From assembly GCA_020636195.1 (NCBI GenBank), contig JACJYH010000002.1, positions 62,001 through 126,000 on the forward strand: a DNA stretch of 64,000 bases, written 5' to 3'. The notes beneath the pieces were generated by a model, which saw only the letters and a list, made by a program, of their open reading frames with translations, had not been told where the DNA came from and ran no database searches. The stretch is from Lewinellaceae bacterium (GTDB lineage Bacteria; Bacteroidota; Bacteroidia; Chitinophagales; Saprospiraceae). Made by a program: the position numbers and the translations under genes. How positions within the stretch are numbered: position 1 is the first letter of the stretch; each line of letters opens with the position of its first letter. Shown here piece after piece: positions 35,747-45,472 of this stretch.

Positions 35747-37165
35747 TCAACAATCGATGATTCTCACGGAGGTAGCCAAACCACCTTCTGAAGTTTCTTT
35801 GTACTTCCTATTCATATCTTTTGCCGTCTCCCACATGGTTTTGATGACGTCATCGAGTTCAACTTTTGCATCTCCATGTTGTCTGTCAATGGCGATTGTG
35901 GCTGCATTGATAGCTTTGATAGCACCCATACTATTGCGTTCTATACAAGGGATTTGTACCAAACCATTCACAGGATCGCAGGTCATTCCAAGGTGATGTT
36001 CCATTGCAATTTCTGCAGCGATGGTACATTGATATGGCGACCCACCCAATAACTCTGTAAGTCCCGCAGCCGCCATAGCTGATGATACGCCTATCTCGGC
36101 TTGGCATCCACCCATAGCTGCTGATATAGTAGATCCTTTTTTGAAAATGCTGCCTATTTCACCGGCTGTACATAGAAAGGAAATGATCTCTTCATCACCG
36201 GCTTTTGGATTTACGAAGCATAGATAATACATCAAGACAGCCGGAATCACGCCTGCGCTGCCATTTGTTGGTGCAGTGACGACACGTCCCAAGGATGCAT
36301 TGACTTCATTTACCCCAATCGCAAAGCTACTAATCCATTTAAGAATATCATGAAAACCTGAATTTTCCTTTCTAATAACTTCCATCCATTCTTCAGGATT
36401 TGAATAGTCTTGTTGTCCCCTTAATAGAAGTTGCATTGTTTGATTAGCTCGTCTTTTTACAGATAATCCACCAGGTAAAACACCTGTGGAATGACAGCCC
36501 AAAAACATGCTTTCCATCATCACATTCCAAATCTCTAGGAGCTTGCTATATATTATGTCTTGCGGCAAATAAGATGTTTCATTGGTCAAAACCAATTGGC
36601 TGATGCTTAATTGATGGTGATTGCAAAAATTGATCAGATCTTTGGAAGTCTGGATGCTGAATGGATGCAAAAATATTTTTTGATCGGCATGTTCATGCAC
36701 TTCGCCTTTTAAAATAAAACCACCACCTGTGGAATAGTAATCTTGGGTGAAAATAGCATCATCACTTACAAAACATCTGAATATCATCCCATTTGCATGT
36801 GTTGGTAGAAATTCTTGTTCAAAAATTATTTGGTTTTCCGGAGAAAATGTAATGCAATGTTTTCCGCCAAGGAGCAGACATTTGTCAGTTTTCACTTGCT
36901 CCAAAATGTCATCAATTTTTGAAACATCGATGAATTCAGGATCATAGCCCGATAATCCTAGAATAATCGCTTTGTCTGTGGCATGACCTAATCCGGTCAA
37001 TGACAATGATCCGTACAAGGACACTTGAATTGACATTGGAGATGTTCCAAATCTGTCCAAACACTCATGGCAAAAATCCAATGCGGCTTTCCAAGGTCCC
37101 AAAGTATGTGATGAAGACGGACCAACGCCTATTTTGAAAACATCGAATACACTGATAAACTCCAT
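35747..37165 (-). CDS. sdaA: L-serine ammonia-lyase, iron-sulfur dependent, single chain
   Basis: The 472-residue enzyme deaminates L-serine to pyruvate with a 4Fe-4S cluster. It combines the beta domain (FDVFKIGVGPSSSHTLGPWKAA at the start) and the alpha domain (TNGSAGVIPAVLMYY, GGCQAEIGVSSAMAAAGLTELLGG, CDPVNGLVQIPCIERN) in one chain, as in E. coli SdaA. The cysteines in the last two segments are the expected cluster ligands. It starts 12 bases after the pseudouridine synthase gene on the same strand, as the third gene of a set beginning with ribF. There is no ACT domain. Confidence 0.95.
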   Translation of the reverse strand: MEFISVFDVFKIGVGPSSSHTLGPWKAALDFCHECLDRFGTSPMSIQVSLYGSLSLTGLGHATDKAIILGLSGYDPEFIDVSKIDDILEQVKTDKCLLLGGKHCITFSPENQIIFEQEFLPTHANGMIFRCFVSDDAIFTQDYYSTGGGFILKGEVHEHADQKIFLHPFSIQTSKDLINFCNHHQLSISQLVLTNETSYLPQDIIYSKLLEIWNVMMESMFLGCHSTGVLPGGLSVKRRANQTMQLLLRGQQDYSNPEEWMEVIRKENSGFHDILKWISSFAIGVNEVNASLGRVVTAPTNGSAGVIPAVLMYYLCFVNPKAGDEEIISFLCTAGEIGSIFKKGSTISAAMGGCQAEIGVSSAMAAAGLTELLGGSPYQCTIAAEIAMEHHLGMTCDPVNGLVQIPCIERNSMGAIKAINAATIAIDRQHGDAKVELDDVIKTMWETAKDMNRKYKETSEGGLATSVRIIDC

Positions 37166-37177
37166 ATTGAAGTCAAA

Positions 37178-37900
37178 TTAATGGTGCAATAATTTATCGA
37201 ATTGGTGGAGAATGGCCCTCATGTCTTTAGGAATTTGGGATTCAATTTCTATCATCTCAGAACTTATGGGATGAGGAAAAACAATTTTTTGAGCGTGTAG
37301 TGGTTGCCTCAACAGTAATGGTTTCTCTTCCTGATATTTAGAGATTTTATATTTTTTATGTTTGACTTCTGAAAGGTAAAATGCATCTCTATTGCCATAC
37401 AAAGGATCTACAATCAAAGGATGTCCAAGATACTGTAAATGTACTCTGATTTGGTGGGTGCGCCCTGTAAACAGTTGCAAGTAGAGAAAGCTATAATTTC
37501 CAAATGTTTGAAGAATTTTATAGGCAGTTTTTGCCGACTTACCTCGTGGATGAACAATCATTTTGCCCCTTGTCACTGTGGATTCAGATATAGGAATATC
37601 AATGATTCCGGATTCAGGATGTGGAATACCATCTACTATTGCGCTGTAATATTTTTCTACGCGATCCTCTTGAAAAGCTATGGATAGAGTTCTATGGCTT
37701 TCTGCGTCTTTTGCCAAAAGATTTACTCCGGAAGTAAATTTATCAATCCGATGTACCGGAATGATGTCAGGGTACTTCACTTTTAGAGCTGTCATAAGAG
37801 ATGGAATCTTTGGGTTGAACCTGTCAGGAACGGTAAGAGTACCCGCAGGTTTGTCTATGCAGATGACATATTCATCTTCGAAAAGGATAGGTAGATTCAT
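37178..37900 (-). CDS. RluA-family pseudouridine synthase
   Basis: The 240-residue RNA-modifying enzyme converts uridine to pseudouridine in rRNA or tRNA. The catalytic motif HRIDKFTSGVNLLAKD has Asp53, and the second conserved block GRTHQIRVHLQYLGHPLIVDPLYG is present. No S4 RNA-binding domain precedes the catalytic domain, so it is a short RluA/RluC-like form; target position is unknown. Its ATG follows the TAG stop of the ribF-glycosyltransferase gene with no intervening base, so the two are translationally coupled. sdaA follows 12 bases later. Confidence 0.92.
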   Translation of the reverse strand: MNLPILFEDEYVICIDKPAGTLTVPDRFNPKIPSLMTALKVKYPDIIPVHRIDKFTSGVNLLAKDAESHRTLSIAFQEDRVEKYYSAIVDGIPHPESGIIDIPISESTVTRGKMIVHPRGKSAKTAYKILQTFGNYSFLYLQLFTGRTHQIRVHLQYLGHPLIVDPLYGNRDAFYLSEVKHKKYKISKYQEEKPLLLRQPLHAQKIVFPHPISSEMIEIESQIPKDMRAILHQFDKLLHH

Positions 37901-39901
37901 CTATTTGATCCCGTGAATGGTTAGTTCCTTAAATGACCTTTTTCCTTCAATATAGTATTTCCACACGATGGAACCCAAGTATTTTCCTTTCAATTTTGCA
38001 GGAGATTTTTTAACTTTTCGGATCCAGATATATTCCTTATTTGCCCTTTCCAGAAGAAATGGAAGGTGAATGTAAAAGGAAAGATGTGCTTTGATCACTG
38101 CTAAAGTAGATAATGGCTGACCAGAAAGTAAAAATTTAATTCCCGCTATGCCGTCTAAGATTAATCTGAAAGGTATGACCCACATCGTCCTAAGAAATGA
38201 TTCATTTTTCAAGATGGTATAGAGATTGTTCCTAAAATTCAAGAAATCTTTATGTGGATCTTGGTATTGCAATGTTCCGCCGCCCAAGTGATGTACTTTT
38301 GATGTTGGAATGCACTTGATACCAAAACCTGCCCTCTGTACTCTCCAACATAAATCTATCTCTTCTTGGTGTGCAAAAAATGCTCCATCAAAACCTCCAA
38401 TATTTTTGAATAATGAAGTTTTGCATGCCATAGCAGCTCCACTGGCCCAAAATATAGAAACCGGATCATCATATTCTGGCGTAATCTTTTCAATGGTATT
38501 GAACAATCGACCTCTACAAAATGGATATCCCAAAATGTCTATAAATCCACCGGCTGCACCGGCATATTCATAAAATTTTTTGTCTTCCAATGATAGTATT
38601 GTAGGTTGCACAATACCCAAATGAGGATCTTTTTCTAATGCATCAATCAACGGATCTAACCAATTTTCTGTCACCAACACATCGGAATTAATAATGACAA
38701 CATAAGGACTTTTTACATTCATCAATCCCTTGTTGTAACCTTCGGCAAAACCATAGTTTTTAGATAACTCTATGATCTTAAATTCCGGGTGCCATTTGCT
38801 GACATATTGGATGGAATTATCTTCACTATTATTATCTATGAGTAGGAAGTCAACCGCATACTTAGATGAACTGTACGACAGCATAGGCAGATAAGACTCT
38901 AGTAAATCTTTGCCATTATAATTCAAAACAGCGATCGTCACAATTGGTGTGTCTTCGTATTTTGTTTTGATTTTTTCTAGAGATTTTACTGCTTCTTCTT
39001 CATCTTTAGCTAGTTGTATTTTTAAATCTTCTAAGGAGTCAAACTTGATGTCACCTCTGATAAAATTCAATATCTCTATCCTAATATTTTTGTTGTAAAT
39101 ATTGTCATTAAAATCAAATAAATTGACTTCAATATTCATAAAATCTTGCTGGGAAACAGTGGGCCGCTTACCGATATACATCATTCCTTCGAATAAGGCT
39201 CCATCTATGTCAGTTCTTACAGCATACACACCTTCACGTGGTATCAACTTGTCTTTATCACTTACCTGCAGATTGGCGGTAGGATAACCCAATTTTGACC
39301 CTAATTTGTCTCCATGAATGACCCTGCCACATAGGACATACGGATGAACTAGCTGGGCATTTGCTTCTTCTATATTTCCGTGAATGATCGCATTTCTGAC
39401 TTTTGTGGAACTGATGGCTATATCATCAATTTCATACTTTGGAATTTCTACAATTTTGAAATGCCCTAATGCAGCATATTCGGAAAGTAGCGTAAAATCA
39501 CCGCCTCTATTCAATCCAAACCTATGATCATACCCAACGACGATAAACTTTGGGTTGAATTTTTGGATCAGAAAATTTTCAACATACTCTCTGGGAACCA
39601 TTCTTGAAAACTCAAAGGTGAATGGAACGACGACAACGTTTTTAATCCCGATTTTCTCCAACAAAAAGAGTTTTTCATCCAGTGTGTTCAATAGCTGGAC
39701 AGGCTGAGATTGTGTATCAGTGATATGTCTTGGATGAGGATGAAAAGTGATCACGACGGAATCACCACTGTATTCGTTGGCAAGATTAATAACCCGATCC
39801 AAAATTTTTTGGTGACCTCTATGTACTCCATCAAAGGATCCAATGGTGATCACAGCGTTTTGAAATGCGGGAATATTATTTATATCTCTATAGACATTCA
39901 T
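37901..39901 (-). CDS. ribF: RibF (riboflavin kinase / FAD synthetase) fused to a GT2 glycosyltransferase
   Basis: One 666-residue frame joins two full enzymes. Residues 1-~310 are RibF: the FAD-synthetase nucleotide site GSFDGVHRGHQ (21-31), SSTKVRNAI, and the flavokinase site GSKLGYPTANL (201-211). Residues ~319-666 are a family 2 glycosyltransferase of the rhamnosyltransferase kind: VTIAVLNYNGKDLL, KNYGFAEGYNKG (381-392), the metal-site NSD (405-407) and HQEEIDLCWRVQRAGFG. The junction has no stop. RibF makes FMN and FAD in the cytosol; the GT2 would build surface or O-antigen glycans at the membrane. The usual RibF ends at ~310, so this is a fusion or a lost stop. A GTG at 38939-38941 could start a separate GT2. 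Confidence 0.85.
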   Translation of the reverse strand: MNVYRDINNIPAFQNAVITIGSFDGVHRGHQKILDRVINLANEYSGDSVVITFHPHPRHITDTQSQPVQLLNTLDEKLFLLEKIGIKNVVVVPFTFEFSRMVPREYVENFLIQKFNPKFIVVGYDHRFGLNRGGDFTLLSEYAALGHFKIVEIPKYEIDDIAISSTKVRNAIIHGNIEEANAQLVHPYVLCGRVIHGDKLGSKLGYPTANLQVSDKDKLIPREGVYAVRTDIDGALFEGMMYIGKRPTVSQQDFMNIEVNLFDFNDNIYNKNIRIEILNFIRGDIKFDSLEDLKIQLAKDEEEAVKSLEKIKTKYEDTPIVTIAVLNYNGKDLLESYLPMLSYSSSKYAVDFLLIDNNSEDNSIQYVSKWHPEFKIIELSKNYGFAEGYNKGLMNVKSPYVVIINSDVLVTENWLDPLIDALEKDPHLGIVQPTILSLEDKKFYEYAGAAGGFIDILGYPFCRGRLFNTIEKITPEYDDPVSIFWASGAAMACKTSLFKNIGGFDGAFFAHQEEIDLCWRVQRAGFGIKCIPTSKVHHLGGGTLQYQDPHKDFLNFRNNLYTILKNESFLRTMWVIPFRLILDGIAGIKFLLSGQPLSTLAVIKAHLSFYIHLPFLLERANKEYIWIRKVKKSPAKLKGKYLGSIVWKYYIEGKRSFKELTIHGIK

Positions 39902-40082
39902 GGTAATGTGAAAATATCGTCAGCAAGATGAAGCCGCAAAATTACATTTAATTTACTATATTGCATTGAGGTCTATAAACATTTAAAATGGATTGGAGTT
40001 TATAGATAGTTTTCTTACAGCATATATTGGAGGTAGTAGGCTCATTATTTCGGCTCCAAATGTATCTTTTATATTTATAAAA

Positions 40083-41165
40083 ATGGATAATAATATCATA
40101 GTCAATGCGCTTCGCAATGTGAAAAACCCACAAAATGGAGTTGATATATTGGCGTCCAAGATGGTTGAAGATTTTAGAATTGTAGGTAATTCAGTGTCAT
40201 TTTCTCTTGTTTTTCCTAGCAATGATGCGTCCCTTAAATCGGAAATCCATGATGCTTGTCACCTTGCCATTCTCCAAGTTTATCCCGAAGCTGACATCAA
40301 TATCCATTTAAAACTAAAGCACGCTGACGGCACCAATAATGAAGTATTGCCACAGGTAAAAAATATTATTGCGGTGGCATCCGGCAAAGGCGGTGTTGGT
40401 AAATCTACCATTGCTGTCAATTTAGCTGTCGGATTAAGCAAATTAGGCTATAAAGTAGGCATCATTGACGCTGATCTTTACGGGCCTTCAATCCCAACAA
40501 TGCTGGGTATTCAAGGGCAAAGACCACGTGTTGAGTTGCTGTATGGAAAACATAAAATTGTACCTATATCTGCGCATGGAATGTCTATCATTTCAATTGG
40601 TTTAATTGTGGAGCCTGAACAAGCAGTGGTTTTGAGAGGCCCTAGATTGGCCGGGTTGATTAAACAATTTGTCAGCGAATGTCTTTGGCCTGATTTGGAT
40701 TATATTGTTGTTGATCTTCCTCCCGGAACAGGAGATGTGCAACTGACTTTGGTTCAGACGGTTCCTTTGACTGGTGTAGTGATGGTGACGACTCCACAAG
40801 AAGTGGCGGTCATTGATGCAGTCAAAGCCATGCATATGTTTATGCTGGATAATATCAACGTTCCAATATTGGGTGTTGTGGAAAACATGAGTTGGTTTAC
40901 ACCGGAAGAGTTACCTGAGAATAAATACTTTATATTTGGAAAAGGTGGAGGTGAGAGGTTGTCATCCATAGCTGAGGCTCCATTATTAGGGCAAATTCCT
41001 ATCGTTCAAAATGTGAGAGAAGCCGGCGATAATGGGAATCCGGTGGCACACGATGAAAACTCTCTTTTGGGTAGGACATTTCGTGATTTAGCATTGTCAG
41101 TGTCAAAAGCCGTTGATCACAGGAATTCCAATCTTGCACCGACGCAGACTGTCAAAGTACATTAA
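40083..41165 (+). CDS. mrp: Mrp/ApbC-family iron-sulfur cluster carrier ATPase
   Basis: I use ATG 40083, giving 360 residues: a DUF59/MIP18-like N-terminal domain (IIVNALRNVKNPQNGVDI) and a ParA-type P-loop ATPase with the deviant Walker A SGKGGVGKST (100-109). Further marks are DADLYGPSIPTMLG and VVDLPPGTGDVQLT. Such proteins bind and pass on Fe-S clusters to client enzymes; the serine dehydratase encoded upstream on the other strand is one likely client in general terms. The gene is divergent from ribF; the 181-base gap holds TAATTTTG on the minus strand (39944-39937) as a possible -7 box for ribF. Confidence 0.93.
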   Translation: MDNNIIVNALRNVKNPQNGVDILASKMVEDFRIVGNSVSFSLVFPSNDASLKSEIHDACHLAILQVYPEADINIHLKLKHADGTNNEVLPQVKNIIAVASGKGGVGKSTIAVNLAVGLSKLGYKVGIIDADLYGPSIPTMLGIQGQRPRVELLYGKHKIVPISAHGMSIISIGLIVEPEQAVVLRGPRLAGLIKQFVSECLWPDLDYIVVDLPPGTGDVQLTLVQTVPLTGVVMVTTPQEVAVIDAVKAMHMFMLDNINVPILGVVENMSWFTPEELPENKYFIFGKGGGERLSSIAEAPLLGQIPIVQNVREAGDNGNPVAHDENSLLGRTFRDLALSVSKAVDHRNSNLAPTQTVKVH

Positions 41166-41294
41166 CACAATTCTATAGATAAGACGTTGCTCGAAAATTG
41201 CATCATTTTATCGGAATTTTATGGAATTTCATATAAAATTTTGGATGCTTCCCAATACTTACATTAATATTGCATCATTATATTATCATTTAAT

Positions 41295-42701
41295 ATGAAA
41301 TATCTAAGTACAGCTATCTTTTTAATGATTGGGTTTTGGGGCATTGCCCAAAAGGTTTGGACCTTGGAAGAATGTATCCAGCATGCCTATGAACATAACG
41401 TTCAGGTATTAATGGGTGATATCAATGAAAAATCCAATCAAATAGACATTAAAACCGCAGTTCAAAGCAGATTTCCCAATGTGTCTTCAGGTGTAAATTT
41501 GGGATGGAATTTTGGTAGAACCATTGACCCGACGACAAACACATTCATCACAGAAACCTTTTTTAATAATGGATATTCACTGAATTCGGGTGTAAAACTT
41601 TTTAATTCCAATAAACTAAACAATAACATCAAACTCGCCAAACTCAATGGCTCAATTGCGAAAGATGAGTTGGAAAAAATAAAACAGAATATTGCATTGC
41701 AAGTAGCTTCTGCTTTTTTGAATGTAGTTTTTGCACAAGAAAATATAAAAAATGTTGAAGCTCAAATGGAGCAGTCAGAGCAGCAGTTTAATCTTATTGA
41801 AAACCTCATCAAGGTGGGGAATAGACCTCAAAATGATATCATCGAGATTGAAGCTCAATTATTGAATAATGAGCAACAGTTGATTGAAGCTCAAAATATG
41901 CTCAAATCTGCCAAGCTGTTACTACAACAATTGATCATGACAGATGAAGAAGTTGAAGTTTCTGTTCCTGCTAATATTATACCTTCATCCGATCCAAGCA
42001 TATTGACTATCGAGGAGGTGTACAATGCTGCTATGCAAAATCAATACAGTTTGAAAGTGGCTAAAAAATCAGTGGAAGGTGCTGTTCTGCAACAGAAGAT
42101 AATCAAGGCAGATTTGTATCCGTCCATTGGAATGGGCGCTTCTTTTGGGACAAATTACTCCAATAAAGGATTAGAAATATTAGGATACAATGAAACCGTC
42201 ATAAATCAAGACATTATTTTCAATGGCAATAGTGTTCAAATAGGATTTCCCCAAAACATTCCAATTTTAGCTAAAAAGCCATATTTTTCTCAACTGACAG
42301 ACAACCTTTCATATGGATTAGGTGTCTCTTGCCAAATTCCAATTTATTCAAATTATGCTACTAGAGCAAGAATAGAAAAAGCGAAACTCAATGTACAAAA
42401 CGCAAACCTTTCATTTGAGCAAGAAGAAAATGCACTGAGAACCACGGTTACACAAGCGCTCAATGACGCCACAGCTGCACAAGCAAAGTATAAGGCAACC
42501 CAAAAAGTATTGGAGGCACAAACACGATTGTTGGAAAATGTCCAGAAAAAATACCAAGCCGGATCAAGCAATTCATTTGAATTGGCCAATGTAAAATCTC
42601 AATATGAGTCCGCACAAATCAACAATCTGATGGCAAAATATGATTTTATATTCAAGGTGAAAGTGATTGATTTTTATCTTGGAAAAACCCTAAGTTTATA
42701 A
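41295..42701 (+). CDS. TolC-family outer-membrane efflux protein
   Basis: The 468-residue protein has a signal peptide (MKYLSTAIFLMIGFWGIAQ) and two long helical repeats of the TolC/OEP type (LEECIQHAYEHNVQVL, NEKSNQIDIKTA; later LEAQTRLLENVQKKYQAGSSNSFELANVKSQYE). It forms a trimeric outer-membrane channel and periplasmic tunnel. It lies 17 bases before a MacA/HlyD-type adaptor gene, so the two build an export system, but the inner-membrane pump is not in the window. A perfect 11-bp direct repeat, ATTGCATCATT, occurs at 41197-41207 and 41269-41279 upstream of the start. Confidence 0.9.
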   Translation: MKYLSTAIFLMIGFWGIAQKVWTLEECIQHAYEHNVQVLMGDINEKSNQIDIKTAVQSRFPNVSSGVNLGWNFGRTIDPTTNTFITETFFNNGYSLNSGVKLFNSNKLNNNIKLAKLNGSIAKDELEKIKQNIALQVASAFLNVVFAQENIKNVEAQMEQSEQQFNLIENLIKVGNRPQNDIIEIEAQLLNNEQQLIEAQNMLKSAKLLLQQLIMTDEEVEVSVPANIIPSSDPSILTIEEVYNAAMQNQYSLKVAKKSVEGAVLQQKIIKADLYPSIGMGASFGTNYSNKGLEILGYNETVINQDIIFNGNSVQIGFPQNIPILAKKPYFSQLTDNLSYGLGVSCQIPIYSNYATRARIEKAKLNVQNANLSFEQEENALRTTVTQALNDATAAQAKYKATQKVLEAQTRLLENVQKKYQAGSSNSFELANVKSQYESAQINNLMAKYDFIFKVKVIDFYLGKTLSL

Positions 42702-42718
42702 CAAACAATAACAAGTTT

Positions 42719-44098
42719 ATGGCGACAAAGAAAAATAAAATACCATTTTGGGTGATCATTTTATTTCTGATATTGGTGGTATTTGCAGGCATCGCAGTGT
42801 ATAAATCAAAATATAAAGTAAAACCTAAATCGGTTACTTTTTACACCGTTGAGAAAAAAAATATTGTTGAAACAGTCTCAGCAAGTGGCAAGATATTTCC
42901 AGAAACCGAAGTAAAAATCAGTTCTGATGTTTCCGGAGAAATTGTGGAGTTATATGTGCATGAAGGAGACTCAGTGGTTATAGGTCAGGTATTGGCCAAA
43001 ATAAATCCGGACGCTTACATTTCGGCTGTTGAGAGAGGTGAGGCAGGCCTGAATAATTCAAAAGCGCAATTGGCTATGAGTAAGTCACAGATAGAATCCA
43101 GCAACGCACAGAAAGAACAGATCATGGCACAACTAGAAAATGCCAAAGCAATCCACAAAAGAAATGAAACATTGAAGAAAGAAGGTGTCATTTCTCAAGC
43201 GGATTTTGATCAAAGCTATGCTTCCGTAAAACAACTGGAAGCGAACCTAAGGGCAGCGGAATCATCCGTAAAATCAGCAAAGCAAAACTCAGAATCTGCT
43301 GAATACAGCATCAAAGCATCAGAAGCAAGCCTCAAAGAACTCAAAACAAGTCTCAATAAAACGACTATCAAAGCACCAACAAGTGGAATCATCTCAAAAT
43401 TATCAGTAGAAAAAGGAGAAAGGGTAGTTGGTACCATTCAGATGACTGGAACGGAAATGATGCGTATCTCCAATCTCAATGCTATGGAAGTTCAGGTGGA
43501 TGTCAGTGAAAATGATATTCCAAAAGTGGCCGTGGGTGATGATGTCAATATAGAAGTAGATGCATATTTGGGAAAAACTTTTAAAGGTAAAGTTTCGCAA
43601 GTGGCCAATTCAGCGTCAAACATTGGCTCTTCTACCGCTGCTTTGAACACAGATAAAGTCACCAATTTCACTGTGAAGATAAGGGTTTCTGAAGCTTCTT
43701 ACAGTGATATTAAACGAGAAGATTTGAAATATCCATTGAGACCAGGAATGTCAGCTTCTGTGGAGATATTTACAAAAACAGAAGAAGGCGTTGTGGCTGT
43801 TCCTATCCAAAGTGTGACCATCCGCATGAAGGATGAGAAGGAAAAAGAAAAGATTAAAACCGAATCTGATCCCGATATTAAGGATTATGATGAAGTGGTC
43901 TTTTTAACCACACCAGCTGACACAGCTAGAATGGTCAAAGTCACTACCGGTATTCAGAATGACGAATTTATTCAGATATTGAGTGGAGTGCAAGTAAGTG
44001 ATAAAATCATTTCCGGACCATATAATGAAGTATCAAAATCTCTGAAATCAGGTGACTTGGTCAAAGAGAAAGTTGAAAAAAATTCAGAGAAAAAGTAA
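42719..44098 (+). CDS. MacA/HlyD-type periplasmic adaptor protein
   Basis: The 459-residue membrane-fusion protein has one N-terminal membrane helix (IPFWVIILFLILVVFAGIAVY), a lipoyl half-motif (GKIFPETEVKISSDVSGEIVELYVHEGDSV), a long coiled-coil hairpin (~100-220), the second lipoyl half (LNKTTIKAPTSGIISKLSVEKGERV) and a beta-barrel plus C-terminal domain. Such adaptors link an ABC or RND pump to TolC. The ABC partner MacB would be expected next, but the following gene encodes a kinase-like protein, so the pump must be elsewhere. The C-terminal tail is strongly basic and acidic (KEKVEKNSEKK). Confidence 0.9.
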   Translation: MATKKNKIPFWVIILFLILVVFAGIAVYKSKYKVKPKSVTFYTVEKKNIVETVSASGKIFPETEVKISSDVSGEIVELYVHEGDSVVIGQVLAKINPDAYISAVERGEAGLNNSKAQLAMSKSQIESSNAQKEQIMAQLENAKAIHKRNETLKKEGVISQADFDQSYASVKQLEANLRAAESSVKSAKQNSESAEYSIKASEASLKELKTSLNKTTIKAPTSGIISKLSVEKGERVVGTIQMTGTEMMRISNLNAMEVQVDVSENDIPKVAVGDDVNIEVDAYLGKTFKGKVSQVANSASNIGSSTAALNTDKVTNFTVKIRVSEASYSDIKREDLKYPLRPGMSASVEIFTKTEEGVVAVPIQSVTIRMKDEKEKEKIKTESDPDIKDYDEVVFLTTPADTARMVKVTTGIQNDEFIQILSGVQVSDKIISGPYNEVSKSLKSGDLVKEKVEKNSEKK

Positions 44099-44143
44099 CA
44101 GACACTGCATACCTCTTGATTTCTAAAATCACTGAATTTAGTT

Positions 44144-44659
44144 ATGGTAGTCGTTTGTACAGGCCCGGAATCCACAGGAAAATCAACACTTGCCAAACAA
44201 ATCAGCACGCATTTCAATTGGTGTCTGGTGCCTGAAATGTCACGTGAAATATTGGAAAAAAGTAATGGGTACTATACTTTTGAAACCATTGATGATATTT
44301 CAAAGTGTCAGTGGAGAGCACAAATAGAAACTGCCCAACAATGTGAAAATGTATGTTGCGATACGGATCTATTGACTAGTATCGTCTGGGGAGAAGTCAA
44401 ATTTAAAAGATTCGAAACATGGTGGTGGAACACTTGGATCAATTCACAAGTTGATCTATTTTTACTTTGTGCTCCTGATTTGGAATGGGAATTCGATCCT
44501 CTCAGAGAAAATCCCCATGACAGAGACATGCTTTTTGAGCAATATAGGAAACATCTCGATGTTCATTCGTCTGAATACAAAGTGATTGAAGGAAATGGCA
44601 AAGAAAGGACTTCTCAAGCTATCTCCATCATTGAAAAACTGCTTGACTCAAGTCAATAA
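44144..44659 (+). CDS. NadR-like P-loop kinase (ribosylnicotinamide kinase-like)
   Basis: This 171-residue P-loop protein begins almost directly with the Walker A GPESTGKST (7-15), followed by VPEMSREIL, CCDTDLLTS and a DLEWEFDPLRENPHDRD segment. These match the C-terminal nicotinamide riboside kinase domain of NadR; relatives phosphorylate nicotinamide riboside to NMN. No adenylyltransferase domain or DNA-binding domain is attached, so this is a stand-alone kinase. It is the last of three plus-strand genes, 45 bases after the adaptor gene, and converges on the DUF4197 gene. A salvage role in NAD synthesis is inference. Confidence 0.8.
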   Translation: MVVVCTGPESTGKSTLAKQISTHFNWCLVPEMSREILEKSNGYYTFETIDDISKCQWRAQIETAQQCENVCCDTDLLTSIVWGEVKFKRFETWWWNTWINSQVDLFLLCAPDLEWEFDPLRENPHDRDMLFEQYRKHLDVHSSEYKVIEGNGKERTSQAISIIEKLLDSSQ

Positions 44660-44717
44660 CAAAAGATCAAAAAAATTTTATTTTGGGAAAACTAAACCAA
44701 AGTTTGCAACAGACTTC

Positions 44718-45425
44718 CTAGTCTTGTTTTGCAAATACTTTCTTCAAAAGGTCAGTGGTTCTCTGTGAAAGGTCAGTACGAATTCCCAATTCCTTCTTCT
44801 CAATCAAAGAAAATAAACCTACAAGTGCCTTCTGACAAACATAATCAGCCAAATCCGGATTTACTTTGGTCACAAAAGGAATAGAATTGTATTTATTGAC
44901 TGCTTGTGAATAGTAATCCAAAGCGCCAAACTTATTAAGAGAATTGACCATTACAGGTTTGAATTCTCCATACAGTGCATCATATGTTTTGTTATGGAGA
45001 TATTGTGTTGCTGCATTTTTGTCGCCCATCAGTATGCTTGTAACATCTGAAAATGTCATCCCTTTGATTGCATTGAGAAAGATAGGTGATGCTTTTGTTG
45101 CAGCATCTTCAGCTGCTTTATTGATTTTCTTAACTGCTTCTTCTTCAAGATTTTCGAATCCAGGGATGAATTTTAGTTTATCTACAACATTACGGGCTTC
45201 ATTCGGCAGTAAAATCTTATACACAGATGCATAATATCCGTTATCTGCGGAAAGTGTTCTAACACTTTGTTCTACTCCCTTGTCCAAAGCTTGCTTTAAT
45301 CCTGCGCTGATATCCGCATTCGTTAATACTCCACTGGTGGATACATTATCCAAGACTCTTTGTAAATCCTTAGGATCACACGAAACTAGAAACAAAGTGA
45401 TAAAGATAAAGGTAAGTGCTCTCAT
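44718..45425 (-). CDS. DUF4197 lipoprotein
   Basis: The 235-residue protein has a lipoprotein signal with lipobox FLVSC (Cys16) and the DUF4197 core: LTNADISAGLKQALDKGVEQSV, ILLPNEARNVVDKLKFIPG, and the middle block AAEDAATKASPIFLNAIKGMTFSDVTSIL. The mature chain is almost entirely helical. Function is not known for this family. It lies 47 bases after the moxR-like gene on the same strand and may be cotranscribed with it. Confidence 0.9.
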   Translation of the reverse strand: MRALTFIFITLFLVSCDPKDLQRVLDNVSTSGVLTNADISAGLKQALDKGVEQSVRTLSADNGYYASVYKILLPNEARNVVDKLKFIPGFENLEEEAVKKINKAAEDAATKASPIFLNAIKGMTFSDVTSILMGDKNAATQYLHNKTYDALYGEFKPVMVNSLNKFGALDYYSQAVNKYNSIPFVTKVNPDLADYVCQKALVGLFSLIEKKELGIRTDLSQRTTDLLKKVFAKQD

Positions 45426-45472
45426 GAATATTATTTTGATATTGACGCCGGAATGAAAGAAATGTTACTGTA

